This document shows, piece by piece, positions 9,703-18,680 of a stretch of 64,000 nucleotides of DNA (its first letter is position 1; each line of letters starts with the position of its first letter). The notes under the pieces were generated by a model, which ran no database searches, was not told the origin of the DNA, and worked only from the letters and a program-made list of their open reading frames with translations. A program made the position numbers and the translations under genes. Source of the stretch: Bacteroidota bacterium (lineage in GTDB: Bacteria; Bacteroidota; Bacteroidia; 2-12-FULL-35-15); contig CANJYB010000006.1 of the NCBI GenBank assembly GCA_947479085.1, positions 1 through 64,000 of the forward strand, in the 5' to 3' direction.

Positions 9703-9852
9703 TTAAAATAAAGAATAAATGTAAGGTGCTATGGCAGAGCTTCCGCCAAACACCACCATAAAACCAATTAATAATAAAACCAGGATTAAGGGCATCAGCC
9801 AGAGTTTTTTTCGCTCTTTAATAAACTGCCATATATCTTTTATAAATTCCAT
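9703..9852 (-). CDS. DUF5989 small membrane protein
   Basis: A 49-residue protein read from ATG at 9850-9852 to TAA at 9703-9705. It begins MEFIKDIWQFIKERKKLWLM, has one transmembrane helix and ends SAIAPYIYSLF. Both the charged start and the conserved tail match the DUF5989 family, which is nearly always coded beside NodU/CmcH carbamoyltransferases and SxtJ. It lies 6 bases after the carbamoyltransferase stop and 7 bases before the SxtJ start. Function unknown; probably a membrane partner of the carbamoylation system. Confidence 0.85.
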   Translation of the reverse strand: MEFIKDIWQFIKERKKLWLMPLILVLLLIGFMVVFGGSSAIAPYIYSLF

Positions 9853-9858
9853 TTGAGT

Positions 9859-11718
9859 TTAATCTGCTTTAAATTTCACCATCCATTTTTCTTTGTTCTG
9901 CCAGTCGGGCTGTTCCGTTTTGGTAAACATAAAATTATTAATCACCAGGTAATCCATATCCGTGCTCATGAAGCAACGGTAGGCATCATCCGGTGTACAT
10001 ACCATCGGTTCGCCACGTACATTAAAACTGGTATTTATTACCAAAGCCGTATTGGTTTGGTTCATAAAAGTATTAATTAATTTGTAATACCTTGCATTTA
10101 TTTCTTTGTGTACTATCTGCACTCTTGCCGAAAAGTCAATGTGGGTAATGGCAGGCAGCTTGCTTCGCTTTACATATAATTTATCCCAGAGCGATAAATC
10201 ATTGTAGTTAGGCGGTAAGGGTTCCCGCATTTCTTTTTTTACATCGGTAACAAACAGCATATAGGCATCGGCCTTGCCTTCAAAATAAGTAGCAACCTGT
10301 TCGGCTAATACGGAAGGGGCAAAGGGACGAAAGCCTTCCCGGTTTTTAATATTGATGTTCAGCTTTTTTTGCATGGCTTCATTGCGTGCATCGGCCAGTA
10401 TGCTCCTGTTGCCTAATGCACGTGGGCCAAACTCCATCCTGCCCTGGAACCAACCCACGCTGTTCCCTTCACTTATTTTGGATGCAATTTCTTTTGCCAC
10501 ATCCGAAAATAGTTCGGGCTTTTTCCATACCGCCTTGTTTTTTTTGCACATGGTTTCCACTTCCTTGTCGGAATAATCAGGGCCTAAGTAGGTGCCTTGC
10601 ATCTGGTCTTTGCCTTGTTCAAATATGCGGGGTTCATCATAATACATAGCGCTTATTGCCAATGCTGCCCCCAATGAAGCTCCTGCATCGCCTGCAGCAG
10701 GCTGTATGTAAATGTTTTTAAATATACCTGCTTCCTGCAGTTTTCCGTTGGCCACACAGTTTAGCGCCACACCACCTGCCATACATAGGTTTTCGGAGTT
10801 GGTTAGTTTTTTTAAAGTAGTTGCCATTTTAATAACAATCTCTTCCGTCACTTTCTGAATGGCCAATGCAAGGTCGCAATGGTGCTGTGTTAATTCTTCT
10901 TCCTCCGTTCTTCGCTTAAAACCAAACAGGCTTTCCCATTTATTATTATGCGTCATGGTCAATCCCACTGCATAATTAAAATACGTTTGATTCAGCCAGA
11001 TGGAACCATCTTCCTTGATATCTACCAGGTGTTGTTTTATAATGCTGATGTATTCTGCTGTTTTGGCCGAAGCCGGATTGCCATAAGGTGCAAGTCCCAT
11101 TAATTTATATTCACCCGAATTGACCTTGAACCCCAGGTAATACGTAAATGCAGAGTAAAGCAAACCAACCGAATGCGGAAAGTCCATTTCCTTCAGTAGT
11201 TTTATTTTGTTTCCTTCGGCATAGCTTAATGAAGCTGTGCACCATTCGCCCACACCATCAATGGTTAATACTGCCGCTTCTGCAAAAGGTGACGGATAAA
11301 ATGCACTGGCAGCATGCGACAGGTGATGTTCGCTGAACAGGAGTTTGCATTTTCGTTTATCAAATCCTTCTATGGTTTTTAGTTCTTTTAATATGTTGTC
11401 TTTCAGAAATAATTTTTCCTTTATCCAAACCGGCATTGATTTTAAAAATGATACCAGCCCTTTGGGAGCAAAGGCAATATAGGTTTCGAGCAGGCGCTCA
11501 AATTTTAAAAATGGTTTGTCGTAAAATACAATGGCATCTATTTCGTTGATGTGCAAACCTGAATATTCAAGACAATAATTGATTGCATAGATAGGAAAAT
11601 CTGCCGTATGTTTTTCTCTGGTAAAGCGTTCTTCCTGCGCAGCAGCAATTATTTTTCCATCAATAACCAATGCTGCTGCCGAATCGTGGTAATAAGCAGA
11701 TATTCCTATTATCTTCAT
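9859..11718 (-). CDS. NodU/CmcH-family carbamoyltransferase
   Basis: 619 residues, full length. The N-terminal Kae1-like domain starts MKIIGISAYYHDSAAALV and carries the metal-binding HHLSHAASAFYPSPF near residue 135 and GGVALNCVANGKL near residue 315. The C-terminal domain has GRMEFGPRALGNRSILADAR, typical of the family. These enzymes make carbamoyl-adenylate from carbamoyl phosphate and ATP and transfer the carbamoyl group to a hydroxyl, here probably on a sugar. The gene overlaps the upstream radical SAM gene by four bases and is followed immediately by DUF5989 and SxtJ genes. Confidence 0.92.
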   Translation of the reverse strand: MKIIGISAYYHDSAAALVIDGKIIAAAQEERFTREKHTADFPIYAINYCLEYSGLHINEIDAIVFYDKPFLKFERLLETYIAFAPKGLVSFLKSMPVWIKEKLFLKDNILKELKTIEGFDKRKCKLLFSEHHLSHAASAFYPSPFAEAAVLTIDGVGEWCTASLSYAEGNKIKLLKEMDFPHSVGLLYSAFTYYLGFKVNSGEYKLMGLAPYGNPASAKTAEYISIIKQHLVDIKEDGSIWLNQTYFNYAVGLTMTHNNKWESLFGFKRRTEEEELTQHHCDLALAIQKVTEEIVIKMATTLKKLTNSENLCMAGGVALNCVANGKLQEAGIFKNIYIQPAAGDAGASLGAALAISAMYYDEPRIFEQGKDQMQGTYLGPDYSDKEVETMCKKNKAVWKKPELFSDVAKEIASKISEGNSVGWFQGRMEFGPRALGNRSILADARNEAMQKKLNINIKNREGFRPFAPSVLAEQVATYFEGKADAYMLFVTDVKKEMREPLPPNYNDLSLWDKLYVKRSKLPAITHIDFSARVQIVHKEINARYYKLINTFMNQTNTALVINTSFNVRGEPMVCTPDDAYRCFMSTDMDYLVINNFMFTKTEQPDWQNKEKWMVKFKAD

Positions 11719-13004
11719 ATAACAAACAGCTCGGCTAATTCGGGAAATACTTCCACGGTTTTTTCATTTCTTATTTTATCCATAGCAGCGCTGTTTTTCA
11801 GGAACAAATCTATGGATTCATTTTCGGTGGTGCTGCTCAATGCTTTCAATATGTTTTCGAATTGCTGCAGCATGTGCCCGCGCTTTTCCATGTGCACTGA
11901 GAGTTGCTCCTGTATCCAGGCAATATGTTCCTTATACCTTGCAATGGCTTTGTTTTTAAATCCTTTCGGAAGTATACGCACACTCAGGTCTTTGGGATAA
12001 ATCAATAGGGTAGGGATAAAATCTTCTACCCTTATCAACTGCTGATTGACCCAATCCTGGTGAAAGTCGGGGAGGTGCAATACATTGTAAATATTGATGG
12101 TGGGCGATACCACAAACTCTATATGAGGCAATTCGCGCTGCATTAATTTCCGGTTGGCTATCACATCTTCCCATTTCAGGTTTTTGCGAAGAAACTCTCC
12201 CCGCTTATCTTCTGCATCCAAGCTGGCCGCTATACTTATGCTTTTAAACTTTTTCCAAAGTTCTACTATGTTATTGTTTTTATAACTAAAGGAAGAAAAA
12301 TTGGTATTGTAAGTTAGCCTTACATCCGTTCGACCGGCTTCTATCAGCATATTCAGCAGGCGATAATGTTCGTCCATCACTATGGGCTCGCCACCAGCAA
12401 AATAAAGCTCTTCCAGCGATGCTATCATTTCCCTGAACTGTAAAAAGAAAGCATCTGTATTTTCAAACGAATAGGTCAATGCTGATTTATCTTCCGAAAT
12501 CATCCCGAGTTTTATGGCATCATTAAACCAGCTGCTGCTGCTCCAAGGGCCGCAAATACGACAGCGCAGGTTACATACATTCGAAAAACGAATGTCGAAA
12601 TAAACAGGCTTTGTATTTTTTATCACTCCGTTTTTATCAGTCGAAAAAACCAAATCGGTTTTGTGTTTATACTTGGCATTGGTAATTTTCCGCAAACTGG
12701 TAAAGCCTTCCTGTTCCTTTATAAAACAACCTTCGCAACGCTTGTCCGCTTTGCCTTCCAGCATTCCTTTGCGAAACGCATTCATCTTTTCTCCGTTCCA
12801 TATTTCGGTTACCGATTGTTTGTTGATGTTTCCAAAAGCCTGTTCTTCCTGCCAAGGGGCCTGGCAACAAGGTGTAACTGTTCCGTACTGGGTAATGTGA
12901 AAATGTACCCAGGGCATAACACAAAAGCTGATGCTTTGTTCCAAATCTTCCGGAAGAAGCATTGTTTTTTTACCTGTTAATTTTTTCCAGATGGACATAT
13001 TCAC
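11715..13004 (-). CDS. Radical SAM protein with N-terminal twitch/SPASM-like domain
   Basis: 429 residues. The N-terminal auxiliary Fe-S module has Cys28, Cys46-Cys47 and the pair Cys90/Cys93 (RCEGCFIKE). The radical SAM core follows, with RFSNVCNLRCRICGPWSSSS (CxxxCxxC) near residue 145 and GGEP near residue 210. This order (twitch first, core second) matches the NCBI class of N-terminal twitch radical SAM proteins, whose reactions are unknown. It is the first gene of the carbamoyltransferase operon. A paralogue lies at 55678-57033, at the other end of the glycan region. Confidence 0.88.
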   Translation of the reverse strand: MNMSIWKKLTGKKTMLLPEDLEQSISFCVMPWVHFHITQYGTVTPCCQAPWQEEQAFGNINKQSVTEIWNGEKMNAFRKGMLEGKADKRCEGCFIKEQEGFTSLRKITNAKYKHKTDLVFSTDKNGVIKNTKPVYFDIRFSNVCNLRCRICGPWSSSSWFNDAIKLGMISEDKSALTYSFENTDAFFLQFREMIASLEELYFAGGEPIVMDEHYRLLNMLIEAGRTDVRLTYNTNFSSFSYKNNNIVELWKKFKSISIAASLDAEDKRGEFLRKNLKWEDVIANRKLMQRELPHIEFVVSPTINIYNVLHLPDFHQDWVNQQLIRVEDFIPTLLIYPKDLSVRILPKGFKNKAIARYKEHIAWIQEQLSVHMEKRGHMLQQFENILKALSSTTENESIDLFLKNSAAMDKIRNEKTVEVFPELAELFVI

Positions 13005-13135
13005 TATAAAATGCTCTGCGTTTATGGAGGTCGAAGGTAATAATTAGTTTTTGAGTTTAAGGTTTTTGGTTTGTTGTTTGTTGTTGGATTTTTAAAACTG
13101 GGTTTGCTGAAGATTTGGTGGACAAACGCTGGGGT

Positions 13136-13570
13136 TTAAAAATATTCAGGAAAATGCTCAGCAAATAATTCGTTCATGGCTTCTTTTTCGAGGTATTTGT
13201 TTTTAAAACCAATCACACTTTTAAATTGTTTGGCTTTTTCCATATCATCATGGTTGATGGAACTGGTAAGCATAACTACTACTATTTTATCTTTAATGGC
13301 TGTGTCCATTTTTTCGTATTCATGCAAAAAATCCCAACCATTCATGCCGGGCATATTGATATCAAGAAAGATAAGTTTGGGCAATGGCAGCGCACCCGCC
13401 AAAGCCGACTCCAGAAATTCGAGTGCTTCTTTGCCATCATAAGCCAAATACACTTTTTCAGCATAATCCATTTCTTCAATCATTATCTGGTGAAAATGGT
13501 TTGCTCCTTTTTCGTCATCCACCAGCAGAATACAATTCAGCTTTTTTTTCATTATTTTTAGTTCATCCAT
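13136..13570 (-). CDS. Single-domain response regulator
   Basis: 144 residues, one receiver domain with no output domain. It has the acidic pair in ILLVDDEKG, the phospho-acceptor Asp in LIFLDINMPGMNGWDFL and the Ser/Thr switch in VMLTSSINHDD. A Lys follows in GFKNKYLEK, where the family usually has Lys-Pro. An internal start at MKKKLN (13552) is equally possible. It lies just downstream of a SpoIIE-type phosphatase gene on the same strand, and could be a phosphorylation partner in a signalling chain. Confidence 0.85.
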   Translation of the reverse strand: MDELKIMKKKLNCILLVDDEKGANHFHQIMIEEMDYAEKVYLAYDGKEALEFLESALAGALPLPKLIFLDINMPGMNGWDFLHEYEKMDTAIKDKIVVVMLTSSINHDDMEKAKQFKSVIGFKNKYLEKEAMNELFAEHFPEYF

Positions 13571-13768
13571 AAAAATTGAATAACGTATTGAGTATTAAAA
13601 TTCACAACATCCTTTTTTATTTCCTGATCGCCATTGCTAATTGTGTGCGAAGATAATGGTATTTCGGGAAACATTTCTTTTTTTAAGGAAACAGAACAAA
13701 GATGAGTAATTAAAACATCGTTTTTAACCGCTGGTTCACTAAAGGATTACGCAGAAAAAAATCTTTTA

Positions 13769-13792
13769 CCACATAGACACAAAGAAACATAG
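13769..13792. repeat. Single end of a CACATAG-type interspersed repeat
   Basis: The stretch begins CCACATAGACACAAAG and continues with AAACATAG. It resembles the terminal sequence of the longer elements at 18383, 18549 and 53433, but no inverted partner is seen, so it is at most a relic. Confidence 0.35.
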
Positions 13793-13851
13793 AAATTCAC
13801 ATAGAACAACAAACAACTAACAACAAACCACCAACAACAAATAACCAAACC

Positions 13852-15960
13852 TTACACCCTCACCCCCATCACCAATATATCATCTATCTGTTCCACTTCT
13901 TTTCGGTAATCAACTATAAAATTTTCTAATGCAATGCCTTGTTCCTGCATGGATTTACTTTGAATTGAAAGCAGTAAATCTTTAAATCGTTTCCTTGTTA
14001 ATTTCTTTTGTCCTGTTTCTCCGCCAAACTGATCAGCAAAACCATCAGTAAACAGATAGATACTATCACCCGTAGTTAATATGAGTTGATGATTAGTAAA
14101 TGGTTTATAATTTTCGTGCATGCCTATGGGTTGCTTGTCGGCTTTGGTTTCTTCTAATTGTCGGATGTCTGATGTCTGATGTCCGATGTTGTTGCGTATT
14201 ATCCAAAGCGGATTATTTGCTCCTGCCCATTCCAGTGTTTTTGTTTTGGTATTATAAGCACATAGCGAAATATCCATTCCATCTTTTATGTCTTCTTCAC
14301 TTTTACTAAAGTTTTCTTTTACTATTTCTGCTGTCTTATCTAATATTAACGAAGGGGTTGTTAATCCAAATTCTCTAACGGCTCTGTTAAGTGCATTGTG
14401 ACAAACTACTGAAACCATTGCTCCGGGTACTCCATGCCCTGTGCAATCGCAAGCAGCGAAGAGGATTATCTGATGTGCGGATGTACCAATGTGCGGATGT
14501 ACTTCATCGGTATATCTTTTCATCGTTTCATCGGTAAATTCAACAGTTTCCATCCAATAAAAATCTCCCGCTACTATATCCTTTGGTTTATATAATATAA
14601 ACGAATTGTCTAAATATTGTTTTACTACACGGGCAGGAGGGAGGATGGCAGTTTGTATTCTTAATGCATATTCTATTGATTTTGTTATTTCCCTGTTTTT
14701 ATCTTCCACTACATCTTTTTGTTTTTCAATTATGTTTTTTTGTTTTTGAGTAACCTTAAACCTATTGAACATAAACCCACCAAACACCAGCAACAAAGCT
14801 ACACCACCATATAAAGCATAACTTTTTGTTTGTTCCTGTTTTAGTTCGGCTTTTATAACCTTTTGTTCTTCATTCGCCTTTACACTATCAGTAGCAGCCC
14901 TTTTTTCTAATTCAAATTTTGATTCCTTTTGCATTATTTCATTCAACTTATCCTTGCTAAATACGCTATCTTTCAGGCGAGAATATTTTTTAAAATAAAG
15001 TAACGACTGACTTGCATTGCCGGAAGATTCATAGGCAGATGATAAAGATTCATACCCATTTATCAAATCATCCAAATCTTCGATTTCAATACTAATGGCA
15101 ATGGATTTCTGGATATAATCAATTGCCATTTTAAAATCTTTTGAGTTGGGTGATAGTTTTGATTCAGAATTCTTAAGCGATGAGTATGCTTGTTCAAGAT
15201 AGGTAGTACCGGCATTATAATAATTTCTGGATACCCCCCCCTTATCGCCCATTTTTTCATAAATAGCTATAGCTTTGTCAAAATAAATGAGTGCAGAACC
15301 GAACTCTTTTTTATCATGATATATATTTCCAATGTTACCCAGATTTAATGCAATTTGATTTTGGTCTGATAATTCTTCAAAAATTTTCAATGCTTTTTGC
15401 ATATATTCAATTGCGTGATCGTAGTCCTTGTCGTAAAAATAAAGATTACCAATGTTGCCAAGGTTTCGGCCTATTCCAGTTTTGTTATTGAGTGTCTGAT
15501 AAATGGTTAACGCTTTTGTGAAGTACTCCCTCGATTTTGGAATTCGGCCTATACGCATATTGATACTTCCCATATTGCCAAGAGTACTAGCCATTGCCTT
15601 TTTATCATCCAATTTTTCGGATATGGTTAATGATTTAAAATACGAATCGAGAGCCCCGGTATAATCTGATTTTGCGTATTTATTGGTACCCATTGAACTG
15701 TATGCTTTTGCAATACCCTTTTGCCAGCCAAGTTTATTAGCCAATTCCAATTGTTGGTTTGCATATTTTAATCCTTCATTTGGATTTATACTGAACAATT
15801 CGAACGACAAATCGTTTAACAGCAAAACCTTATTGGTATCCTCTTTGGCTTTGGGTAATTCGGTAAGAATCGAATCAATAAGGGGTTGTCCCTGCTTTTG
15901 CGCTGATGCAGTGAACACTGAACAAGTAATAGTGAACAGTAATAGCAATAATTTTTTCAT
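13852..15960 (-). CDS. TPR-containing membrane protein with SpoIIE/PP2C phosphatase domain
   Basis: 702 residues. It has a signal peptide (MKKLLLLLFTITCSVFTASA) and about six TPR repeats at residues 60-330 with recurring phrases such as GNIGNIYHDKKEFGSALIYF. A coiled coil and one transmembrane helix near 380-400 follow. The SpoIIE-type PP2C domain covers about 430-702, with metal-binding motifs KDIVAGDFYW, CDCTGHGVPGAMVS and YLFTDGFADQFGG. The TPR part is periplasmic and the Ser/Thr phosphatase cytoplasmic. Such proteins control anti-sigma antagonists or other phosphoproteins. The DNA encoding the last 45 or so residues has a diverged second copy at 16072-16209. Confidence 0.9.
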   Translation of the reverse strand: MKKLLLLLFTITCSVFTASAQKQGQPLIDSILTELPKAKEDTNKVLLLNDLSFELFSINPNEGLKYANQQLELANKLGWQKGIAKAYSSMGTNKYAKSDYTGALDSYFKSLTISEKLDDKKAMASTLGNMGSINMRIGRIPKSREYFTKALTIYQTLNNKTGIGRNLGNIGNLYFYDKDYDHAIEYMQKALKIFEELSDQNQIALNLGNIGNIYHDKKEFGSALIYFDKAIAIYEKMGDKGGVSRNYYNAGTTYLEQAYSSLKNSESKLSPNSKDFKMAIDYIQKSIAISIEIEDLDDLINGYESLSSAYESSGNASQSLLYFKKYSRLKDSVFSKDKLNEIMQKESKFELEKRAATDSVKANEEQKVIKAELKQEQTKSYALYGGVALLLVFGGFMFNRFKVTQKQKNIIEKQKDVVEDKNREITKSIEYALRIQTAILPPARVVKQYLDNSFILYKPKDIVAGDFYWMETVEFTDETMKRYTDEVHPHIGTSAHQIILFAACDCTGHGVPGAMVSVVCHNALNRAVREFGLTTPSLILDKTAEIVKENFSKSEEDIKDGMDISLCAYNTKTKTLEWAGANNPLWIIRNNIGHQTSDIRQLEETKADKQPIGMHENYKPFTNHQLILTTGDSIYLFTDGFADQFGGETGQKKLTRKRFKDLLLSIQSKSMQEQGIALENFIVDYRKEVEQIDDILVMGVRV

Positions 15961-15972
15961 TATACAATATTA

Positions 15973-15980
15973 CAAAAATA
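15973..15980 (-). promoter_or_regulatory. -7 promoter box of the TPR-SpoIIE gene
   Basis: The minus strand reads TATTTTTG (TAnnTTTG) 12 bases before the start codon at 15960, implying a very short leader. Confidence 0.45.
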
Positions 15981-16033
15981 ATTGTTAGTGATGAGTAGTT
16001 AATGGTGAATGAAAAAAACTACACCCTCACCCC

Positions 16034-16052
16034 TCCCGAATGAAAATCGGGA
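16034..16052. repeat. Short palindromic (REP-like) element, copy 1
   Basis: Arms TCCCGA and TCGGGA flank a short A-rich loop. The same arms recur at 16210-16226. It sits next to a run of CACCCCT/CACCCTC pyrimidine-rich sequence. Confidence 0.45.
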
Positions 16053-16071
16053 TTTCGTTTCTCTCAACATC

Positions 16072-16209
16072 TTACACCCTAACACCTATTACCAATATAT
16101 CATCTATCTGTTCAATATCTTTCTGGAAATCAGTTATAAATTTATCTAAAGCTATGCCTTGTTCCTTTATTGGTTTGCTGTGATAAGAGAGAATTAATTC
16201 TTTTACCAA
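16072..16209 (-). pseudogene. Remnant of a second SpoIIE phosphatase gene (3' end only)
   Basis: The minus strand encodes 45 residues and a stop, including EQGIALDKFITDFQKDIEQI and then DDILVIGVRV. This matches the C-terminus of the 13852-15960 phosphatase (EQGIALENFIVDYRKEVEQI, then DDILVMGVRV). No start codon or catalytic domain is present. The similarity stops exactly where the palindrome at 16210 begins, so the gene appears broken at that element. Confidence 0.8.
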
Positions 16210-16226
16210 TCCCGAATGAATCGGGA
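16210..16226. repeat. Short palindromic (REP-like) element, copy 2
   Basis: The arms TCCCGA and TCGGGA match the element at 16034. It abuts the broken SpoIIE remnant. Confidence 0.45.
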
Positions 16227-16245
16227 CTTCGCAAAAGCTCAGCAA

Positions 16246-16638
16246 CTAATCTATAAACCTCAAAAAATCCTTCCAGCTTTTCAGGTCGTATTCATCAGCA
16301 AGGTCCTGCATTTTTTTCTGAAATGATTTTGGCAAATAATAGCGCCTGCCACCTTTGGTGGTTATAATATTGGTAATAAAATTTTTCCGTTTGGTTTGTT
16401 TCACCTCGTGGAGGTTAACCGAGAGCTGACGGTCTATCTGCATTATACCGCGGCCTTTGGTTTTTTTAAGCAGGTAGGTCATGGGGCTGCTGCATTCATA
16501 CATCGTTCCGCAGTTGGCTGTTATCCACGACCTTTTTAAATCATTTTTTATTACTTCTATTACTTTTATTTCTAAATGTTTGTAGCCGGTGCCCACTATT
16601 ACGCGCACGGTGCCCGCGGATTTGTAGTCCTTTATCAT
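16246..16638 (-). CDS. LytTR-like DNA-binding protein (tentative)
   Basis: 130 residues. The middle and C-terminus (IMQIDRQLSVNLHEVKQTKR, then TTKGGRRYYLPKSFQKKMQD) follow the pattern of LytTR DNA-binding domains, in which a HRSYIVN-like segment is followed by a strand pair and a short helix. The match is by eye and not strong. There is no receiver domain. If right, it would be a stand-alone transcription factor. It lies downstream of an Fn3-like gene and next to phosphatase remnants. Confidence 0.5.
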   Translation of the reverse strand: MIKDYKSAGTVRVIVGTGYKHLEIKVIEVIKNDLKRSWITANCGTMYECSSPMTYLLKKTKGRGIMQIDRQLSVNLHEVKQTKRKNFITNIITTKGGRRYYLPKSFQKKMQDLADEYDLKSWKDFLRFID

Positions 16639-16872
16639 TATAAAAACTATATTGGTTTTACAATCCTGAACTGTAAAAAAAATCCACTATACCTTTCCTC
16701 AATGACAAAAAACATAAACCCGTAACTTCACAGCCCGCGCACTCTTATGTAATCAGTCGATCTTTTTTTACAATTGTATTCCGGCACAATCACCTTCCGG
16801 AATTTTATATAAATGTATTCTGATTATATTACTTCTGAAGTTGCATTCCTAATAGCTCGGACACACCCCTAA

Positions 16873-16888
16873 CCCCTCTCGAGAGGGG
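16873..16888. repeat. Perfect 16-bp palindrome
   Basis: The sequence CCCCTCTCGAGAGGGG is a perfect palindrome preceded by ACACCCCTAA. It resembles short pyrimidine-rich palindromes that recur between genes in Bacteroidota genomes; a REP-like nature is inferred. Confidence 0.5.
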
Positions 16889-16898
16889 AATGGCTGCG

Positions 16899-16943
16899 CA
16901 AAAAAAATCCTGCACGAGTGCTTACATCGCACAGGATTTTTTT
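16899..16943. terminator. Bidirectional intrinsic terminator
   Basis: The stem AAAAAAATCCTG pairs with CAGGATTTTTTT across a loop of about 19 bases that can pair further. A-rich and T-rich flanks allow function on both strands. It follows the 17032-17928 gene on the minus strand. Confidence 0.65.
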
Positions 16944-17031
16944 CATTCCTACTCACTATCTCACATTCCGCCCAGCGGAAATCACTATTCACTATTCTCC
17001 CAACTCATAACTCATAATTTATAATTCATAA

Positions 17032-17928
17032 TTAATTATAAGGTACATACACCGCCTGCGCAGCACACGGAAAACCTTTCAACTTCCCGGTATTGGCTGT
17101 CATGTAAAAACTGATTTGCCTACCCGGATCAAGGTCTTCCACCAGTTGGCTCGAACTGCCTGTCTGGCTTTGGTAAGTGGTGATGTCAGCACCTGTTCCA
17201 AAATAGATGGTGTAACTTTTTGCAAACTTAATGGGCTTGCATTTAACACCTACCACTCCTTCTCCTTTTTTTACATTCAGTACCATTTCCGGGGCAGCCA
17301 GGCGGGTATGGTTGCGGTTTCCTTTTCTGCGCGTGGCTATTTCAGTAAGTGCAAACAGGCTTGCGTTACCATTAGCAAGCAATGCGCAACTCAAGGCCAT
17401 AGCATTAAAGCCGTCCCTCAGCTGTTTGGTGTAGGTTCTCCGATTCTTCAAATCAGCTTCACTTATTTTACGACTGTTAATACCTGCCAGCGGAAATAAC
17501 AGGTCGGCAATGGCTGTGCAATACGCCACTGATGGCGATGCCGTATCGAAGGTACTTACCGCATCAATCCTTGGAAATTTGTCTTCACAGTAGCTGTAAA
17601 GCTCCAGCGGGTTTTTTGATCCTAAGGCAGGTGCCGGAATGATAACCTCGGTGGGCGGTGGAGGCACCACTGCCAGGGCTGCAAATGCTTTTTCCGTTTT
17701 GGTGCGGATAGCAGCCTTTTGTTTTACTGTAAGTTTAGGCACCTTCTTATCACCGTCCGGCTTGCCTGCCGCGTCAGTAGATATGGCTAATACCACCTGC
17801 AGTACCAGGTCGGTTTTTAAATTTCCTGTTTGCATTTCCACATACAGTTGTTCTGCCACTTCTTTAGTGGTTCCGGCAATGGCTTTATTTAAGCCCTTTG
17901 CCGTGTTTTTGTTTTTTTTGTTTTTCAT
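17032..17928 (-). CDS. Hypothetical protein with C-terminal fibronectin III-like domain
   Basis: 298 residues. The N-terminus is Lys/Asn-rich and helical, followed by a Pro-rich link (VVPPPPTEVIIPAPA) and a helical middle region (residues 100-205). The C-terminal about 90 residues look like one Fn3 domain (PEMVLNVKKGEGVVGVKCKP, ending YMTANTGKLKGFPCAAQAVY). No signal peptide is visible, so it may be cytoplasmic despite the Fn3 fold. No enzymatic motif is seen. Function unknown. Confidence 0.7.
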   Translation of the reverse strand: MKNKKNKNTAKGLNKAIAGTTKEVAEQLYVEMQTGNLKTDLVLQVVLAISTDAAGKPDGDKKVPKLTVKQKAAIRTKTEKAFAALAVVPPPPTEVIIPAPALGSKNPLELYSYCEDKFPRIDAVSTFDTASPSVAYCTAIADLLFPLAGINSRKISEADLKNRRTYTKQLRDGFNAMALSCALLANGNASLFALTEIATRRKGNRNHTRLAAPEMVLNVKKGEGVVGVKCKPIKFAKSYTIYFGTGADITTYQSQTGSSSQLVEDLDPGRQISFYMTANTGKLKGFPCAAQAVYVPYN

Positions 17929-18361
17929 TTTTTTATAAAATTTTAAAAATTATTCGGCAAGAATACACTGTTTCTGTTTCCCGATTATTAACTTTTTCCT
18001 TAAAAATGAAATTCCTGACATTTCGCAACTTTTTATTGGGTTTGCGGGGCATTAAAATTCAAATTTCCGCTTCCCAAATTCGCCTACCGGCCAATAACCA
18101 TAAGGCTTTCCCGATGCACAGTTTTTCTATGCTTTTTACCCCGTTTTTTAGCCCTTTTTTGGCAACTCCCTATTTTTTGTTTTTAACTGTTTCATTTCCT
18201 TTTATTTGCCTGTATTTATTGGCTATACAGGGACATGGTATACTCTGTTTTTGTGCTTCTTTTTTATTCCTTTTTTGTATTTCTTCCGTCACGGCCCAAA
18301 CTGCATTTTTCGACTGAAAATATAAGTTTCCTTATTTTTCAGGCCTTTTAGATATAAAAGA
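17929..18361. other. AT-rich intergenic stretch
   Basis: Low-complexity T-rich sequence without a credible gene, promoter match or RNA structure that I can recognise. It precedes the duplicated CACATAG elements. Confidence 0.5.
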
Positions 18362-18382
18362 CGTTCAGTCTGAAAATTATTT

Positions 18383-18514
18383 AACCACATAGATACATAG
18401 TAAAAAGGATGGAGATAGTTCTTCTTCGAAGAATACATATAGCTAACTATTGTGAATCCCGCAGGGACTATACATACCTTTTTTGAAAACTAAAGCTATT
18501 TATCTATGTGTTTA
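18383..18514. mobile_element. MITE-like inverted-repeat element, copy 1
   Basis: A 132-base element. The left end AACCACATAGATACATAG is the inverted complement of the right end (CTATTTATCTATGTGTTTA, one difference). A small inner palindrome TCCCGCAGGGA is present and there is no coding capacity. It is repeated at 18549-18680 with a single base difference inside the unit. A short flanking sequence starting GTTCAG is duplicated too. Confidence 0.7.
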
Positions 18515-18548
18515 CTATTTTTTTATTCGTTCAGTTTAAAAGTTATTT

Positions 18549-18680
18549 AACCACATAGATACATAGTAAAAAGGATGGAGATAGTTCTTCTTCGAAGAAT
18601 ACATATAGCTAACTATTGTGAATCCCGCAGGGACTATACATACCTTTTTTGAAAACTAAAGCTATGTATCTATGTGTTTA
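18549..18680. mobile_element. MITE-like inverted-repeat element, copy 2
   Basis: The near-identical second copy of the 18383-18514 element, offset by exactly 166 bases, in the same orientation. Its right end, CTATGTATCTATGTGTTTA, pairs better with the left end than in copy 1. A more diverged relative lies at 53433-53570. Confidence 0.72.

Larger units (their letters stand above)
16639..17031. other. Intergenic stretch with palindrome and terminator
   Basis: About 390 bases without a convincing gene. It holds a perfect 16-bp palindrome at 16873-16888 and a bidirectional terminator at 16899-16943, followed by short repeated words of the type ACTCATAACTCATAATT. Nothing else is recognised. Confidence 0.6.

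Noticed and set aside
17898-18317. A 139-codon plus-strand open frame.
   Set aside because: Its product is a low-complexity Phe/Leu string from T-rich DNA, it overlaps the start of the Fn3-like gene, and no promoter or domain supports it.
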